From the NCBI GenBank assembly GCA_913060435.1, contig CAJXSB010000003.1, forward strand, positions 1 to 38,448: a stretch of 38,448 nt of DNA. Reading direction: 5' to 3'. The position numbers were made by a program, and so were the translations under genes. The notes below the pieces were generated by a model, which saw nothing but the letters and a program-made list of their open reading frames with translations, was not told the origin of the DNA and did not search any database. The DNA is from an uncultured Desulfococcus sp. GTDB taxonomy: Bacteria > Desulfobacterota > Desulfobacteria > Desulfobacterales > Desulfococcaceae. This document shows positions 10,224-19,996 of this stretch, piece by piece. The first letter of the stretch is position 1, and each line of letters opens with the position of its first letter.

Positions 10224-10985
10224 TTAGCTGGAAAGATGCCTCTCGATATCAGCCTTTTTCATATCATGATCCAGGGGTAGACCGCCACCCATTTCAAGAT
10301 ATTGTCGCCCCGCTGGCGGCGATACGATTCTCCCGTCCCTCAAGGTGACGATCCTGCCGGCGCGTCCGGCCAGGTCCGGGTTGTGGGTCACCATGACGAT
10401 GGAGAGCCCTTTTGTATGGAGGGATTCCAGGAGCCGGAAGATCTTCTCGCTGTTGGCGGTATCGAGGTTGCCCGTGGGCTCGTCCGCAAAGATGATCTCC
10501 GGATCGTTCACCATGGCCCTGGCCACGGCCACCCGCTGCATCTCCCCCCCGCTCAGCTGGTTCGGATGGTGGCGGGCCCGGCGCTCCAGGCCCACCATCC
10601 CGATAAGGGACATGATCCTGTCCCGGTTTTCGCCCTTCCCGTTTCCGTTTCGGCTGAACAGCAGGGGAAGCGAGATGTTGTCAAAGACGCTCAGGCCGGG
10701 AATGAGGTGAAACTGCTGAAACACAAAACCGATTTTTTTTCGCCGGAGCCGCACCAGCGCCGATTCGGGCAGATCGCCCACCGTCTGACCGTCGATGGTC
10801 ATCGTGCCGCCCGTGGGTCGGTCAAGGCAGCCCAGAATATGGAGCAGGGTGGTCTTGCCCGAGCCCGACGGCCCGACGATGGAGATGAACTCCCCCCGGT
10901 CGATGGAGAGGTCGACGCCGCCCAGGGCATGGACCTTTTCCGCCCCTCTCGTATAGTCCTTGGTGATATTTTTAAGTTGAATCAT
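10224..10985 (-). CDS. ABC transporter ATP-binding protein (MacB/LolD type)
   Basis: Walker A GPSGSGKTTLLH, signature LSGGEMQRVAVARAM, Walker B IIFADEPTGNLD; 4-bp overlap with the permease gene. Confidence 0.95.
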   Translation of the reverse strand: MIQLKNITKDYTRGAEKVHALGGVDLSIDRGEFISIVGPSGSGKTTLLHILGCLDRPTGGTMTIDGQTVGDLPESALVRLRRKKIGFVFQQFHLIPGLSVFDNISLPLLFSRNGNGKGENRDRIMSLIGMVGLERRARHHPNQLSGGEMQRVAVARAMVNDPEIIFADEPTGNLDTANSEKIFRLLESLHTKGLSIVMVTHNPDLAGRAGRIVTLRDGRIVSPPAGRQYLEMGGGLPLDHDMKKADIERHLSS

Positions 10986-12139
10986 CCTTTTATCGCCTCA
11001 ATAGGGTTGATGTTGGAGGCCTTCCACGACGGATAGCCGCCGGCCGCCATACCAACGACCAGCGTGAATGCGACGCATCCTGCGGCCAGCATCGGATCGA
11101 AGTGGATCATCCTCCCGGAGGGGACGTAGGGCATCACTTCCCTGACAAAGCCCTCGATCACGCCTGCCCCCAAAGTCGACAGCAGGATGCCGCAGACCCC
11201 GCCCGCCGCGGTGAGCAGCACCGTCTCCTGGAGGATGATCCTGAATATGTCCGCCCGGGAGGCGCCGACAGCCCGCATCATGCCGATCTCACGGGTCCGC
11301 TCGAAGATGGCCATGAGGATCGAATTCATCACGCCGACGGCGCTGATGAGGATGGCGATGACCGCGATGGAGAGGCTCAGCACCTTGGCGGAGTTGGCGA
11401 GGGTCGCCAGGCTCCGCATGACCTCGTTCATGGTCACGATCTGGATGCCGGGCACCGTCGCGGAGAGTTCGGCGGTGATCTCCTCGAGACGCTCCGGCCG
11501 GGCGACCTTGACGCCGGCCGCCGTCAGCCCACCCCGTTTTTTGAGGATTTCCTGGAGGGCCGCAACGGGCATGTAGACAAAGGCGTCGTCCTGGCTCCCG
11601 GTCTTCCCGATGATTCCCGACACGGTGAATTCCCGCTCCCCATAGCGGATCCGGTCCCCGATCGCGAGACCGTCGTGAGCCGCCACTTCGGCGCCCAGAA
11701 GGAGCCCCGCCCCGTCTCCGGGTATCCGGCCCTCGACCCGCCATCCGGCCTTGATCTCGGGGACGTGGGACATCTCGAGGCCGTAGACCATATCGAGCCG
11801 GTCCCGTTCGACGTTGGGCACCTGGGTGATCAGCATGGGCGAGACCAGGTCGACGTCCGCGGCGCCCCGGATCCGTTCGACGACGGCGGTGTCAATGAAT
11901 TTGGGGGTTACGGCGCCATGGAGAACCAGCGAGGCCACCTCGTGGGGGCAGCCGGCCGGCACGACCATGAAATGGATGCCGGTCCGGCGGATCTCATCTG
12001 CAAGCCCCCGCTCGAAGCCCCGGTTGAAGGAGAGGATGGAGAAGAGCACCGTCACCGAAGCCGCGATTCCCACCAGGGTAAGGAGGCTTCGGAGCCGGTG
12101 CCGCAGGAGGTTGTTGAATGCGAGTCGAATAAAGGCCAT
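10982..12139 (-). CDS. ABC transporter permease (MacB/FtsX family)
   Basis: MAFIRLAFNNLLRHRLRSLLTLVGIAASVTVLFSILSFNRG; C-terminal MNSILMAIFERTREIGMMRAVGASRADIFRIILQET. Start at 12139 overlaps the upstream stop codon (TGATG). Confidence 0.93.
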   Translation of the reverse strand: MAFIRLAFNNLLRHRLRSLLTLVGIAASVTVLFSILSFNRGFERGLADEIRRTGIHFMVVPAGCPHEVASLVLHGAVTPKFIDTAVVERIRGAADVDLVSPMLITQVPNVERDRLDMVYGLEMSHVPEIKAGWRVEGRIPGDGAGLLLGAEVAAHDGLAIGDRIRYGEREFTVSGIIGKTGSQDDAFVYMPVAALQEILKKRGGLTAAGVKVARPERLEEITAELSATVPGIQIVTMNEVMRSLATLANSAKVLSLSIAVIAILISAVGVMNSILMAIFERTREIGMMRAVGASRADIFRIILQETVLLTAAGGVCGILLSTLGAGVIEGFVREVMPYVPSGRMIHFDPMLAAGCVAFTLVVGMAAGGYPSWKASNINPIEAIKG

Positions 12140-12498
12140 CAGCGCACCTCGACTCCCTGGGCGATGAGCTGGTAGCCGTCTTTGGCGCCCTGGACCACGC
12201 CCGTTACCCGGACCGTCTTCCCCATGGCGGCGGGGATGGAAAAGTTGGCGGGCTTCAGGTTGACGAAGATGCGACCGGTGCCGTCCTGCATGAAGAACCA
12301 GCATTTGTCGGGCGACCCGCACTGGCCGATGATGGTCCCCTCGAGGGTCACCAGCCCATCGTGGAGGGAGCGGTCGAGGTAGACGTCCTTGACGGTGACG
12401 GCTGCGGCGCTGCTGTCCGCCCCGGCGCCGTATTGTTTATCGGAACAGGCGGCCATGAGGATGCCTGCCGATACCAGTATCACGATATGCCTATACAT
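12139..12498 (-). CDS. OB-fold-like lipoprotein, ABC operon partner
   Basis: Lipobox-like SAGILMAACSDK; TLEGTIIGQCGSPDKCWFFMQDGTGRIFVNLKPANFSIPAAMGKTVRVTGVV typical of bacterial OB-fold secreted proteins. Confidence 0.75.
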   Translation of the reverse strand: MYRHIVILVSAGILMAACSDKQYGAGADSSAAAVTVKDVYLDRSLHDGLVTLEGTIIGQCGSPDKCWFFMQDGTGRIFVNLKPANFSIPAAMGKTVRVTGVVQGAKDGYQLIAQGVEVR

Positions 12499-12767
12499 GG
12501 GAGTATTCCTTCTAGTCAGAACCCAAATCGGGTCTCGTAAACCGGTGTCCTCCGGCTCCGGAAAACACCGACATCCATGGAGTGAACAAAACCTGAAATT
12601 TGAGATATATCATTCATAAATGAAAACGAAATTCATTGGACAGAAATACGCGGGCCTGAAGCGACAACATTGCACCGCTGTTCCAGCGAGCTCAAAAAAC
12701 GTATGTTCGATTTAGGAAAGCCTTCGGCAGCCGCCTCATGGAGGCGAAATGCCGCTCGGCAACGAAC

Positions 12768-13241
12768 TCAACAGAGGATGGCGGTTTTCAGAAGATAGAG
12801 GGGTATGGTGGCGGAATTTGGGGGACGGAGGTCCGGCGCGAAGGGAGCAGAAGGCCTGTCGACAGGGGCGGGTTCCATGCACTGCCGTACTATACTCATC
12901 GCAGACAGCGGGAAAGACACCCCAAGATATTCATCGGAAACCACCGCTTCGCACGGATCGCTACCGCAGCAGGACGCTCCTGCATCACCATCCGGGGCCG
13001 TCGCTGCCGGATTGGCGCAACAGGAGATCGCCGTCGGCGGACCATGGGCGCTGCAGGCATCTTCTCCCCCGTGGAGGGTCCAGGCAGAGCCACCCGGCGC
13101 CCCATCGCAGCAGCATGGCATTGCCCCCGACACATCGGCGGCCGCCACCCCGCAGATGAGGAGCACCACGATGGTTCGGGCGATATTTTTAGAGATAATA
13201 ATCAAAAGATATCCTTTTCCCAGGATGCATACATGCCACAA
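12768..13241 (-). CDS. Cys-rich secreted hypothetical protein (start may be TTG 13205)
   Basis: Hydrophobic signal TIVVLLICGVAAADVSGA followed by CCC, CC, CC, CGSDPC clusters; collinear upstream of the OB-fold lipoprotein/ABC operon. Overlapping + strand ORFs look non-coding. Confidence 0.5.
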   Translation of the reverse strand: MWHVCILGKGYLLIIISKNIARTIVVLLICGVAAADVSGAMPCCCDGAPGGSAWTLHGGEDACSAHGPPTAISCCANPAATAPDGDAGASCCGSDPCEAVVSDEYLGVSFPLSAMSIVRQCMEPAPVDRPSAPFAPDLRPPNSATIPLYLLKTAILC

Positions 13242-13330
13242 TGTGGTGTTGATGTCAATTTCAAAGTCAGCGGTTCGAGCACCTCAAACCAATAGTAATC
13301 CCCCATCATTAGGACCGCGGTAAACCCGTA

Positions 13331-13358
13331 TTGAAAAGGTGCGGATCCGCGGCAATAT
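13331..13358 (+). promoter_or_regulatory. Candidate promoter TTGAAA-N16-CAATAT with GCGGATCCGC palindrome in the spacer
   Basis: TTGAAA 13331-13336, palindrome 13341-13350, CAATAT 13353-13358, upstream of the small ORF at 13409. Confidence 0.4.
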
Positions 13359-13408
13359 TCATCTGTAAAATGCAAATGAAAGATCCAAAGCAATGAAAGA
13401 GGTGCATC

Positions 13409-13552
13409 ATGGCAGAGAATAAAATTCAGGATTATATCGAGACCGATGAGGAAAGAGAAAAAGGTCATCAGGACACCCGCAGCTACAACCACGAATGCGA
13501 GAACAAGGATCCCCACCTGGGCTGCAATATGGGGATCGATGTTGCAGGATAA
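13409..13552 (+). CDS. Small hydrophilic protein, 47 aa (below the ORF-track cutoff)
   Basis: MAENKIQDYIETDEEREKGHQDTRSYNHECENKDPHLGCNMGIDVAG*; AAAGAGGTG Shine-Dalgarno-like upstream; followed by a strong rho-independent terminator. Confidence 0.55.
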   Translation: MAENKIQDYIETDEEREKGHQDTRSYNHECENKDPHLGCNMGIDVAG

Positions 13553-13627
13553 TGGAAGCTATGGCAGCGTGCATACCGACGCTGTTCAGATCCCAAAAAC
13601 AGTGATAGTCCACGCATGCTGCCTCAA

Positions 13628-13658
13628 GGCAGGGCCCAACAGCCCTGCCGTTTTTTTT
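13628..13658 (+). terminator. Rho-independent terminator
   Basis: GGCAGGGC-CCAACA-GCCCTGCC perfect 8-bp stem followed by G and eight T. Confidence 0.88.
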
Positions 13659-13828
13659 GGGATGCGCAGTCACAGTCGAGGCATGGGATCGGGATAGGCT
13701 CGGGGAGTATTTACCTTCAGCATTGCGCAAAGGGCACCATCCGTTTTTCACCGGTAACGATGATACGGCAAGCGCTGTCTCCGCTGCGGTGATCGATGGA
13801 CAGCCGTGAATAGTCCGCTTGGGAGAGG

Positions 13829-16591
13829 CTAACGGGATGCCGCCTTGGACCGTGCTTCGCCCCCTCCCTCCTCTCCGCCCTTGAACATTACGGGAAGGAC
13901 GACGGTAAATGTGGCCCCATCGTTCGGAGCGCTCCATACCGAGATGCCACCGCCGTGGAAGGCAACGATCCGCTTGGTGATAGCCAGACCGAGACCGCTG
14001 CCCTGGGGTCGTCCCCGACTCGCTGCGGAGATCTGGGTAAACGGTTCGAAAATCGCCTGCTGTTCCGCTTCGCTGATGCCGATGCCGTTGTCCCGGACGC
14101 TGAGCACCAGCGCATCGTTTTGATGTGCCAGGGCAATGTGAATCTCGCCGGTGCCGGGTGCGCAGAATTTGACGGCATTGGAGATCAGGTTGATCATCAT
14201 CTGCATCAGCTGATCCCGGTCACCGGTGATGGCTGGAACCGCCTCCGGCAGCTCCCGGGTTAGAGAGATCTCTTTCCCCGCGACCAGCTGGTGCGTGGCG
14301 TCAATGGCGCCGCGGATCACGCTGCAGAGGTCCAGGGAGGTGAGCTGCCAGGCCATCCGGCCCGCCTCGATCTTCTGAAAATCGAGCACCTGGTTGATCA
14401 GCCTGGAGAGCCGCTGGGTCTCCGTGATCATGACCGCCAGGAATTCGCTTTTCTCCTCCTTGCCGGTGTCGGGGTAGTCCCTCAGGATCTCGGCAATGCT
14501 CTGTATGGCGGTGAGAGGCGTACGCAGCTCATGGGTGACGGTGGAGATGAATTCATCCTTGAGCCGGTCCAGCTCCTGGAGGCGCTCGTTGGCTTCCTTG
14601 AGATCGGCGGTGACCTTCTCCAGCTCGTGGCTGTAGTTGATCACCTGGCGGGTCTCATCCACGATATCCATCACCTCCTGGATGCCGAAGGTCTCGTCCG
14701 TTACCACCGACGACACCATGACGCGGGCCGAGGCCGACCCAATAACACCGGCCAGCATCGTTTCGACGTGGGTGACAAAATCCGGGTCGGCGTTCAGGGA
14801 TTCCCCCCACCCCGCATCACGATCTCCCATATAGTGGTCGAGGATCTCGCGGGTGCGCTCCTCGCCCAGAAAACGCTCCAGCAGGGATGTCAGGTCCGGC
14901 ACCAGCGCAGTCCCCCGCCAGACGGTCGATTCCCCGGCTTCTCCGGAAAGATGGAACACATTCACGAACATGGCGGCCTGAGTCTGCTCCAGGGGCGACT
15001 GCCGGGTGAACAGCGAAACCCCGATATAGGCCCCGGTGTTGGCCAGCAGGCTCCAGAAAACCCCGTGGGAGATGCTGTCAAACCCGGCGAGGCCGAAAAG
15101 ACGAAAGGGCCGCAGCCAGCCGACGCCCCACGGGCCCTCCTGGATGAAGCTGAGCGGCATCAGGCCGGCATCGGTCATGGTGGGCAGCACCAGGGTATAG
15201 AGCCAGACCAGAAACCCGGCGCACAACCCGGAAAGGGCTCCCGCACGGGTGCCGCCCTTCCAGAAGATGCCCCCAAAGAGCACCGGCGCGAATTGTGCCA
15301 CAGCCGCAAACGACACCAGTCCGATGGCCACCAGCGGGTAGTATTCTGCGGTCTGGCGAAAATAGACATACCCAAGCAGAATCACGGCCACGATCGCTCC
15401 GTGGCGAACGGCCACCAGCCAGGCGCCCAGGTCGCTGTGCCGATCAACCCGCAGGGGACGGATGTGGAGCAGGATGGGCATCACCAGATTGTTGCTGATC
15501 ATGGTCGACAGGGCAATGGTCTCGACGACGACCATCCCCGTCGCCGCCGACATCCCGCCGATAAAGACCAGCAGGGCCAGGGCATTCCGACCATGGGCCA
15601 GGGGGAGGCGGAGCACGAAGGTGTCGGGGTCGACGGCCGTGGCCCCGAACTGGAGAATGCCGGCCACCGCCACCGGCAGCACGAAGAAGTTGATGGCCAG
15701 AAGGTAGAGGGGAAAAAGCCACATCGCCTTTCGAAGGTGCGCCTCATCGATGTTTTCAACAACCGTCATCTGGAACTGCCTCGGCAGCAGGACCACGGCA
15801 AGCATGCTGAGGACGATCTGGACACCCCAGTCCGGCGGGGCGCCTCCAGGCCCCTCGAAGGTCAAGAGGCGCGCCAGCTCGGTGTTCCGGCTCATATGGT
15901 TGAAGAGGTCGGCAAAGCCGCCGTAAAGGCCGTAAGTCACGAAAATGCCGATGGCACCGAAGGCCGCCAGCTTGACCACCGATTCCAGCGCGATGGCAGC
16001 GACCAGGCCTTCATGCCGCTCCGTCACCTCGGGCTTTCTGGTCCCGAACAGGACGGCGAATACGGCCAGAATGACGGCCACGTAAAAAGTGGTGTCCCCA
16101 AAAACGGAAAGGTTGCCGAAGTGCAGGGCCTCGATGCTTTCCGGGTAGTGGGCCAGCAGCAGGAAGCTGGCCGAAACCGCCTTGAGCTGCAGGGAGATGT
16201 AGGGAACGATGCCAAATACGGCGATACCGGTCACCACCCCCCCCAGTGCCACGCTCTTGCCGTAGCGGGAGGCGATGAAATCGGCAATGGAGGTGATCCG
16301 GTGGATGCGGCTGATGCGCAGGATCTTGCGCACCACGACCCAGCCCAGGATGGCCATCAGGGTCGGGCCGATATAGATGGCGAGAAATCCGGGGCCCGAC
16401 CGTACCGCCCGTCCGACGCTGCCGTAAAAAGTCCAGGCCGTGCAGTAGACTGCCAGGGAGAGCGCATAGACACTGGGCCGGTTGATAATGCTTCGCCCGG
16501 CATCGGCACGCTTATCGCCGATGTATGCGACGGCAAACAGGACGCCGATATAGCATAATGCGGCGAGGATGACGGTCTCCGTGGTGATCAT
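13829..16591 (-). CDS. Sodium/solute symporter-like sensor histidine kinase (SSS-HK fusion, CbrA/CrbS type)
   Basis: 920 aa; multi-TM SSS domain N-terminal; H-box ISTVTHELRTPLTAIQSIAEIL; N-box LISNAVKFCAPG; G-box VRDNGIGI, GSGLGLAI. Confidence 0.93.
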   Translation of the reverse strand: MITTETVILAALCYIGVLFAVAYIGDKRADAGRSIINRPSVYALSLAVYCTAWTFYGSVGRAVRSGPGFLAIYIGPTLMAILGWVVVRKILRISRIHRITSIADFIASRYGKSVALGGVVTGIAVFGIVPYISLQLKAVSASFLLLAHYPESIEALHFGNLSVFGDTTFYVAVILAVFAVLFGTRKPEVTERHEGLVAAIALESVVKLAAFGAIGIFVTYGLYGGFADLFNHMSRNTELARLLTFEGPGGAPPDWGVQIVLSMLAVVLLPRQFQMTVVENIDEAHLRKAMWLFPLYLLAINFFVLPVAVAGILQFGATAVDPDTFVLRLPLAHGRNALALLVFIGGMSAATGMVVVETIALSTMISNNLVMPILLHIRPLRVDRHSDLGAWLVAVRHGAIVAVILLGYVYFRQTAEYYPLVAIGLVSFAAVAQFAPVLFGGIFWKGGTRAGALSGLCAGFLVWLYTLVLPTMTDAGLMPLSFIQEGPWGVGWLRPFRLFGLAGFDSISHGVFWSLLANTGAYIGVSLFTRQSPLEQTQAAMFVNVFHLSGEAGESTVWRGTALVPDLTSLLERFLGEERTREILDHYMGDRDAGWGESLNADPDFVTHVETMLAGVIGSASARVMVSSVVTDETFGIQEVMDIVDETRQVINYSHELEKVTADLKEANERLQELDRLKDEFISTVTHELRTPLTAIQSIAEILRDYPDTGKEEKSEFLAVMITETQRLSRLINQVLDFQKIEAGRMAWQLTSLDLCSVIRGAIDATHQLVAGKEISLTRELPEAVPAITGDRDQLMQMMINLISNAVKFCAPGTGEIHIALAHQNDALVLSVRDNGIGISEAEQQAIFEPFTQISAASRGRPQGSGLGLAITKRIVAFHGGGISVWSAPNDGATFTVVLPVMFKGGEEGGGEARSKAASR

Positions 16592-16666
16592 AAGTAAACC
16601 CTCGGGTAAGCCCTTGGCCCCGGCCGCACCGATCGCTTCACACCGGCGCCCCGGGAGATCAACAGG

Positions 16667-16873
16667 TTAGGATAATGGGGAACCGGTGCGAAAAATCAGC
16701 AGAATCAGGAGAATCAATGCCAGCCAGACCCCGAAGATATACCCAAAGAGAAGGGGGATTCCCAAGACGAGCGTCGGCAGGTTGAAAAGAGAGAGCAAGG
16801 GGTTGTTAAGCATCACATATCCGAGCAGAAACAACGCGATGAGTCTTCTTCCGCGGACGGCATCTTTCGTCAT
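16667..16873 (-). CDS. Small two-TM membrane protein preceding the SSS-HK gene
   Basis: MTKDAVRGRRLIALFLLGYVMLNNPLLSLFNLPTLVLGIPLLFGYIFGVWLALILLILLIFRTGSPLS; same strand, directly upstream of the sensor kinase. Confidence 0.75.
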   Translation of the reverse strand: MTKDAVRGRRLIALFLLGYVMLNNPLLSLFNLPTLVLGIPLLFGYIFGVWLALILLILLIFRTGSPLS

Positions 16874-17099
16874 GGCAGCCTCCCTGGGGGCAGCGGGCTG
16901 GATGGTTCGGCGAAAGACCGCCGGGGGATCCTCTGCAGGTCTGCAATTGTATCCAGGCCCATTTTCTGTTATTTTCTGAAAAAAGAGCTTTCTTTTTGAC
17001 GCAGCATAGTGCAAATGAAGCGTTGCGTCAATTTCCCCGCGATTCGCAATGAATGCGCGCATACGGCTGTGAAGACGACCCCATTATGGAGACAGGTGG

Positions 17100-17483
17100 A
17101 TGCCCCCCAAACGAATATTGATTGTGGACGACGAGTTGAGTATTCTCGTGCCCCTGAAGTTCCTGCTCGAGAAGAATCAATTTGAGGTGGAAGTGGCCCA
17201 GAGCGGGAGGGATGCCCTGGAAAGCATCGATCGCGCCAAGCCCCATCTGATCCTCCTGGATATCATGCTGCCGGATCTGGACGGCTACGAAATTTTTCAG
17301 ATGATCCGCGAAAAATCGGCCTGGGACGACATCAAGGTCATCTACCTGAGCGCAAAAAGCCGCGATGTGGACATCGCCAGGGGGCTCAACCTCGGCGCCG
17401 ACGCCTACATCACCAAGCCCTTCACCAATGCCGATCTTCTGGAAAAAATATCGACGGTGCTCCAGGCCCCACCGGAAGAGTGA
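17100..17483 (+). CDS. Single-domain (CheY-like) response regulator
   Basis: ILIVDDE, LILLDIMLPDLDGYE phospho-acceptor region, VIYLSAK, GADAYITKPF. Confidence 0.95.
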   Translation: MPPKRILIVDDELSILVPLKFLLEKNQFEVEVAQSGRDALESIDRAKPHLILLDIMLPDLDGYEIFQMIREKSAWDDIKVIYLSAKSRDVDIARGLNLGADAYITKPFTNADLLEKISTVLQAPPEE

Positions 17484-17606
17484 TCCCATTTTAAAAGAAA
17501 TTTCCCTTAATAGTTGACAATTCCAATCCGATTCGAATCTTTCTAACGTAGATTTATTCATTAATCATCTCATCCAACCAATTTCAAATTGAAGGAGGTC
17601 CAAAAC

Positions 17607-18320
17607 ATGGTGAAACAGTCATGGCTCCAACATCACAGGTCTATGGTGGTTGTTACGGCCGCACTCATCACGGTAGCGGTGGTTTTCGCGGCATCCCCGG
17701 CTGCGGCGTCCAGCGAGGATGCGGCAAAAGCCCAGGAGGTGGTCGACAGCGCCGTCACCACCGTCAACAATTTTTCGGCCGATCCCGACATGGGCTGGTT
17801 TAGGGACAATGTCAAGAACGCCAAGGGAATTCTCGTGGTGCCCAGCCTCCTGAAGGCCGGTTTCGTCTTTGGAGGGTCGGGGGGCACCGGCACCCTTCTG
17901 GGCAAGGATGAAAAAACGGGAAAATGGAGCTATCCTGCCTTCTTCACCATGGGTTCGGCGACCTTCGGCTTTGCCGCAGGGGTCGAAAAATCCGAGGTGA
18001 TCCTGATGATCATGACCCAAAAGGGAATGGACTCCATGCTGTCGAGCTCCTTCAAGCTCGGCGGCGACGTGAGTGTCGCCGTCGGCCCGGTGGGGGCTGG
18101 TGCCAAGGCCCAGACGGCCGACGTCATTGCTTTCTCACGGGCCAAGGGCGTCTATGGCGGCGTCAACCTCGAGGGGGCGGTGATCAAAACCCGGGACTCT
18201 CTCAACAGCGCCTACTACGGCAAACCGACCCGGACGGTGGACATCGTCGTCCAGCACAGCGTCCAGAATGAAAACGCCGACAAGCTCATTGCCAAAGTAG
18301 CGAACGTCGCCTCGAAATAA
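17607..18320 (+). CDS. SYLF/Ysc84-domain lipid-binding protein, secreted
   Basis: Signal-like N-terminus; NVKNAKGILVVPSLLKAGFVFGGSGGTGTLL...GSATFGFAAGVEKSEVILMIM...; AAGGAGG Shine-Dalgarno upstream of ATG 17607. Confidence 0.88.
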   Translation: MVKQSWLQHHRSMVVVTAALITVAVVFAASPAAASSEDAAKAQEVVDSAVTTVNNFSADPDMGWFRDNVKNAKGILVVPSLLKAGFVFGGSGGTGTLLGKDEKTGKWSYPAFFTMGSATFGFAAGVEKSEVILMIMTQKGMDSMLSSSFKLGGDVSVAVGPVGAGAKAQTADVIAFSRAKGVYGGVNLEGAVIKTRDSLNSAYYGKPTRTVDIVVQHSVQNENADKLIAKVANVASK

Positions 18321-18733
18321 TACCTTCGCAACAATCAGGCCTGGGTGCCTGACGATCCAACACTCTCCAAGCAAACGCCGGTGATCACTCCCGGCAATGA
18401 CGATCTTTGCCTTCTGCGGCAGCCGGCAGGAAGCGCCGCCGAACGCCGCGGAAGGCCCTTCCGAAATCCCTCCCCGCACCTCGACCGCCGACGGCCGCCA
18501 TGGCCCCGAACCTACCGAAGCGCGGATTTCGAAGCCCAGGGCGCCCAAAGGCAGCGGACGGGAACAAGCACCGTCTATCGGGAGATCTACGATTCCCGGA
18601 TGGGGCGCCCGGCGAACGGATGCGCCGCTTAAAAGCCTTGCCGCAAGTCCTTTCCATCATGTATAAAATCATGGATCCATCCGAAGGCGACGACAGGAGG
18701 CGACGATATTTCGCATCGAGAGGAAAGACCGCC

Positions 18734-19996
18734 ATGGCCAGAAGGGTTCCAGAAGAAGCATCCGCTCCGGAAAACAACGGCGATGCCGGCAGCGGGCCGG
18801 CACAGAAGGCAGGGCACCCCGCCTACCACCTCCGCTTCGACCGGGTTGAGCTGGCCGGGGCCTTCGGAGACCTGGGGACGATGCTCCCCATCGTCATCGC
18901 CATGATATTGATCAACGGGCTGAGCCCGACCACCGTATTTCTGGCCTTCGGCCTTTTCTACCTGATGGCCGGACTCCACTATGGGCTCCCGGTGGCGGTC
19001 CAGCCGCTCAAGGCGGTGGGCGCCATTGCCATCGCCTACCCGGCGACCATCACGGCGCCGGTGATCGGGGCCGCCGGCATCATTTTCGGCGCCATCATGC
19101 TGGCGCTCTCCCTCACCGGAATGGTCGACCGGATCGCCAAACTCTTCTCCCAGGCGGTGGTCCGGGGCATCCAGCTCACCCTCGGGCTGATCTTCCTCAA
19201 GAAGGGCATCGGGCTGATCGTCTCCCCGGAGCTCTTCATCTCCGGCGTCCCGGGACGGCTTGCCGAATACCCCGTCAATCTCGCCCTCGGGGTGGGGGTC
19301 TTCATACTGATCCTGGTACTCCTGGACAACCGGCGCTTCCCCGCCGCCCTGGCCGCCCTGGCCGTGGGCATTGTCGCGGGGCTGGCCCTGGGCGGCCTCG
19401 GGGGCCGGCCCGTCTCCATCGGCCCGACGGGCATGGCTCCGGTCCTTCCCGCGGCCGGGGATTTCTGGACCGCCTTTATCATGCTGATCCTGCCCCAGAT
19501 CCCCCTCACCATCGGGAATGCCTGCGTCGGCACGGCAGACACCTGCGCCGACCTGTTTCCCAAAAATCCGCGACTGGCGCGGGCCACGGCCGGCCGGTTC
19601 GCCCTCACCATGGGCCTCGTCAATTTTCCGGCGGGCTTTTTCGGGGCGGTGCCCATGTGCCACGGCACCGGCGGCCTGGCGGCCCACTACCGCTTCGGGG
19701 CCCGCACCGGGGGCGCACCGGTGATGATCGGCGTCTTCTTCATCGTCATCGCCCTGGTGCTGGGCGAGCTGGGGCTCACCCTCCTGGCCCTCATCCCCAA
19801 CGCGGTCCTGGGGGTCCTCCTGGTCTTCGCCGGCCTCGAGCTCTGCCCCTTGCTGCGGAGCCTCAAGACCAACGAGGAGTATTTCGTCGCCCTCCTGATC
19901 GCGGGGATCGCCCTGGCCGTGCCCAACATGGCGTGGGCCTTCGGCGCCGGCATCCTGATCGACCTTTTCATCCGGAAGCTCAAGGTCCGGATATAG
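18734..19996 (+). CDS. MOT1-like putative sulfate/molybdate transporter
   Basis: FDRVELAGAFGDLGTMLPIVIAMILINGLSPTTVFLAFGLFYLMAGLHYGLPVAVQPLKAVGAIAIA...; ILPQIPLTIGNACVGTADTCADLFP; FPAGFFGAVPMCHGTGGLAAHYRFGARTGG. Confidence 0.85.
   Translation: MARRVPEEASAPENNGDAGSGPAQKAGHPAYHLRFDRVELAGAFGDLGTMLPIVIAMILINGLSPTTVFLAFGLFYLMAGLHYGLPVAVQPLKAVGAIAIAYPATITAPVIGAAGIIFGAIMLALSLTGMVDRIAKLFSQAVVRGIQLTLGLIFLKKGIGLIVSPELFISGVPGRLAEYPVNLALGVGVFILILVLLDNRRFPAALAALAVGIVAGLALGGLGGRPVSIGPTGMAPVLPAAGDFWTAFIMLILPQIPLTIGNACVGTADTCADLFPKNPRLARATAGRFALTMGLVNFPAGFFGAVPMCHGTGGLAAHYRFGARTGGAPVMIGVFFIVIALVLGELGLTLLALIPNAVLGVLLVFAGLELCPLLRSLKTNEEYFVALLIAGIALAVPNMAWAFGAGILIDLFIRKLKVRI

Noticed and set aside
11102-12175. 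357-aa + strand ORF
   Set aside because: Antisense to the ABC permease; shadow ORF.
13202-13516. 104-aa - strand ORF with a hydrophobic N-terminus
   Set aside because: Antisense to the better-supported 47-aa gene with Shine-Dalgarno and terminator; no start signal seen.
14291-16558. 755-aa + strand ORF
   Set aside because: Antisense to the clear SSS-histidine kinase gene; composition (H/Q/D/G-rich) is typical of a shadow ORF in high-GC DNA.
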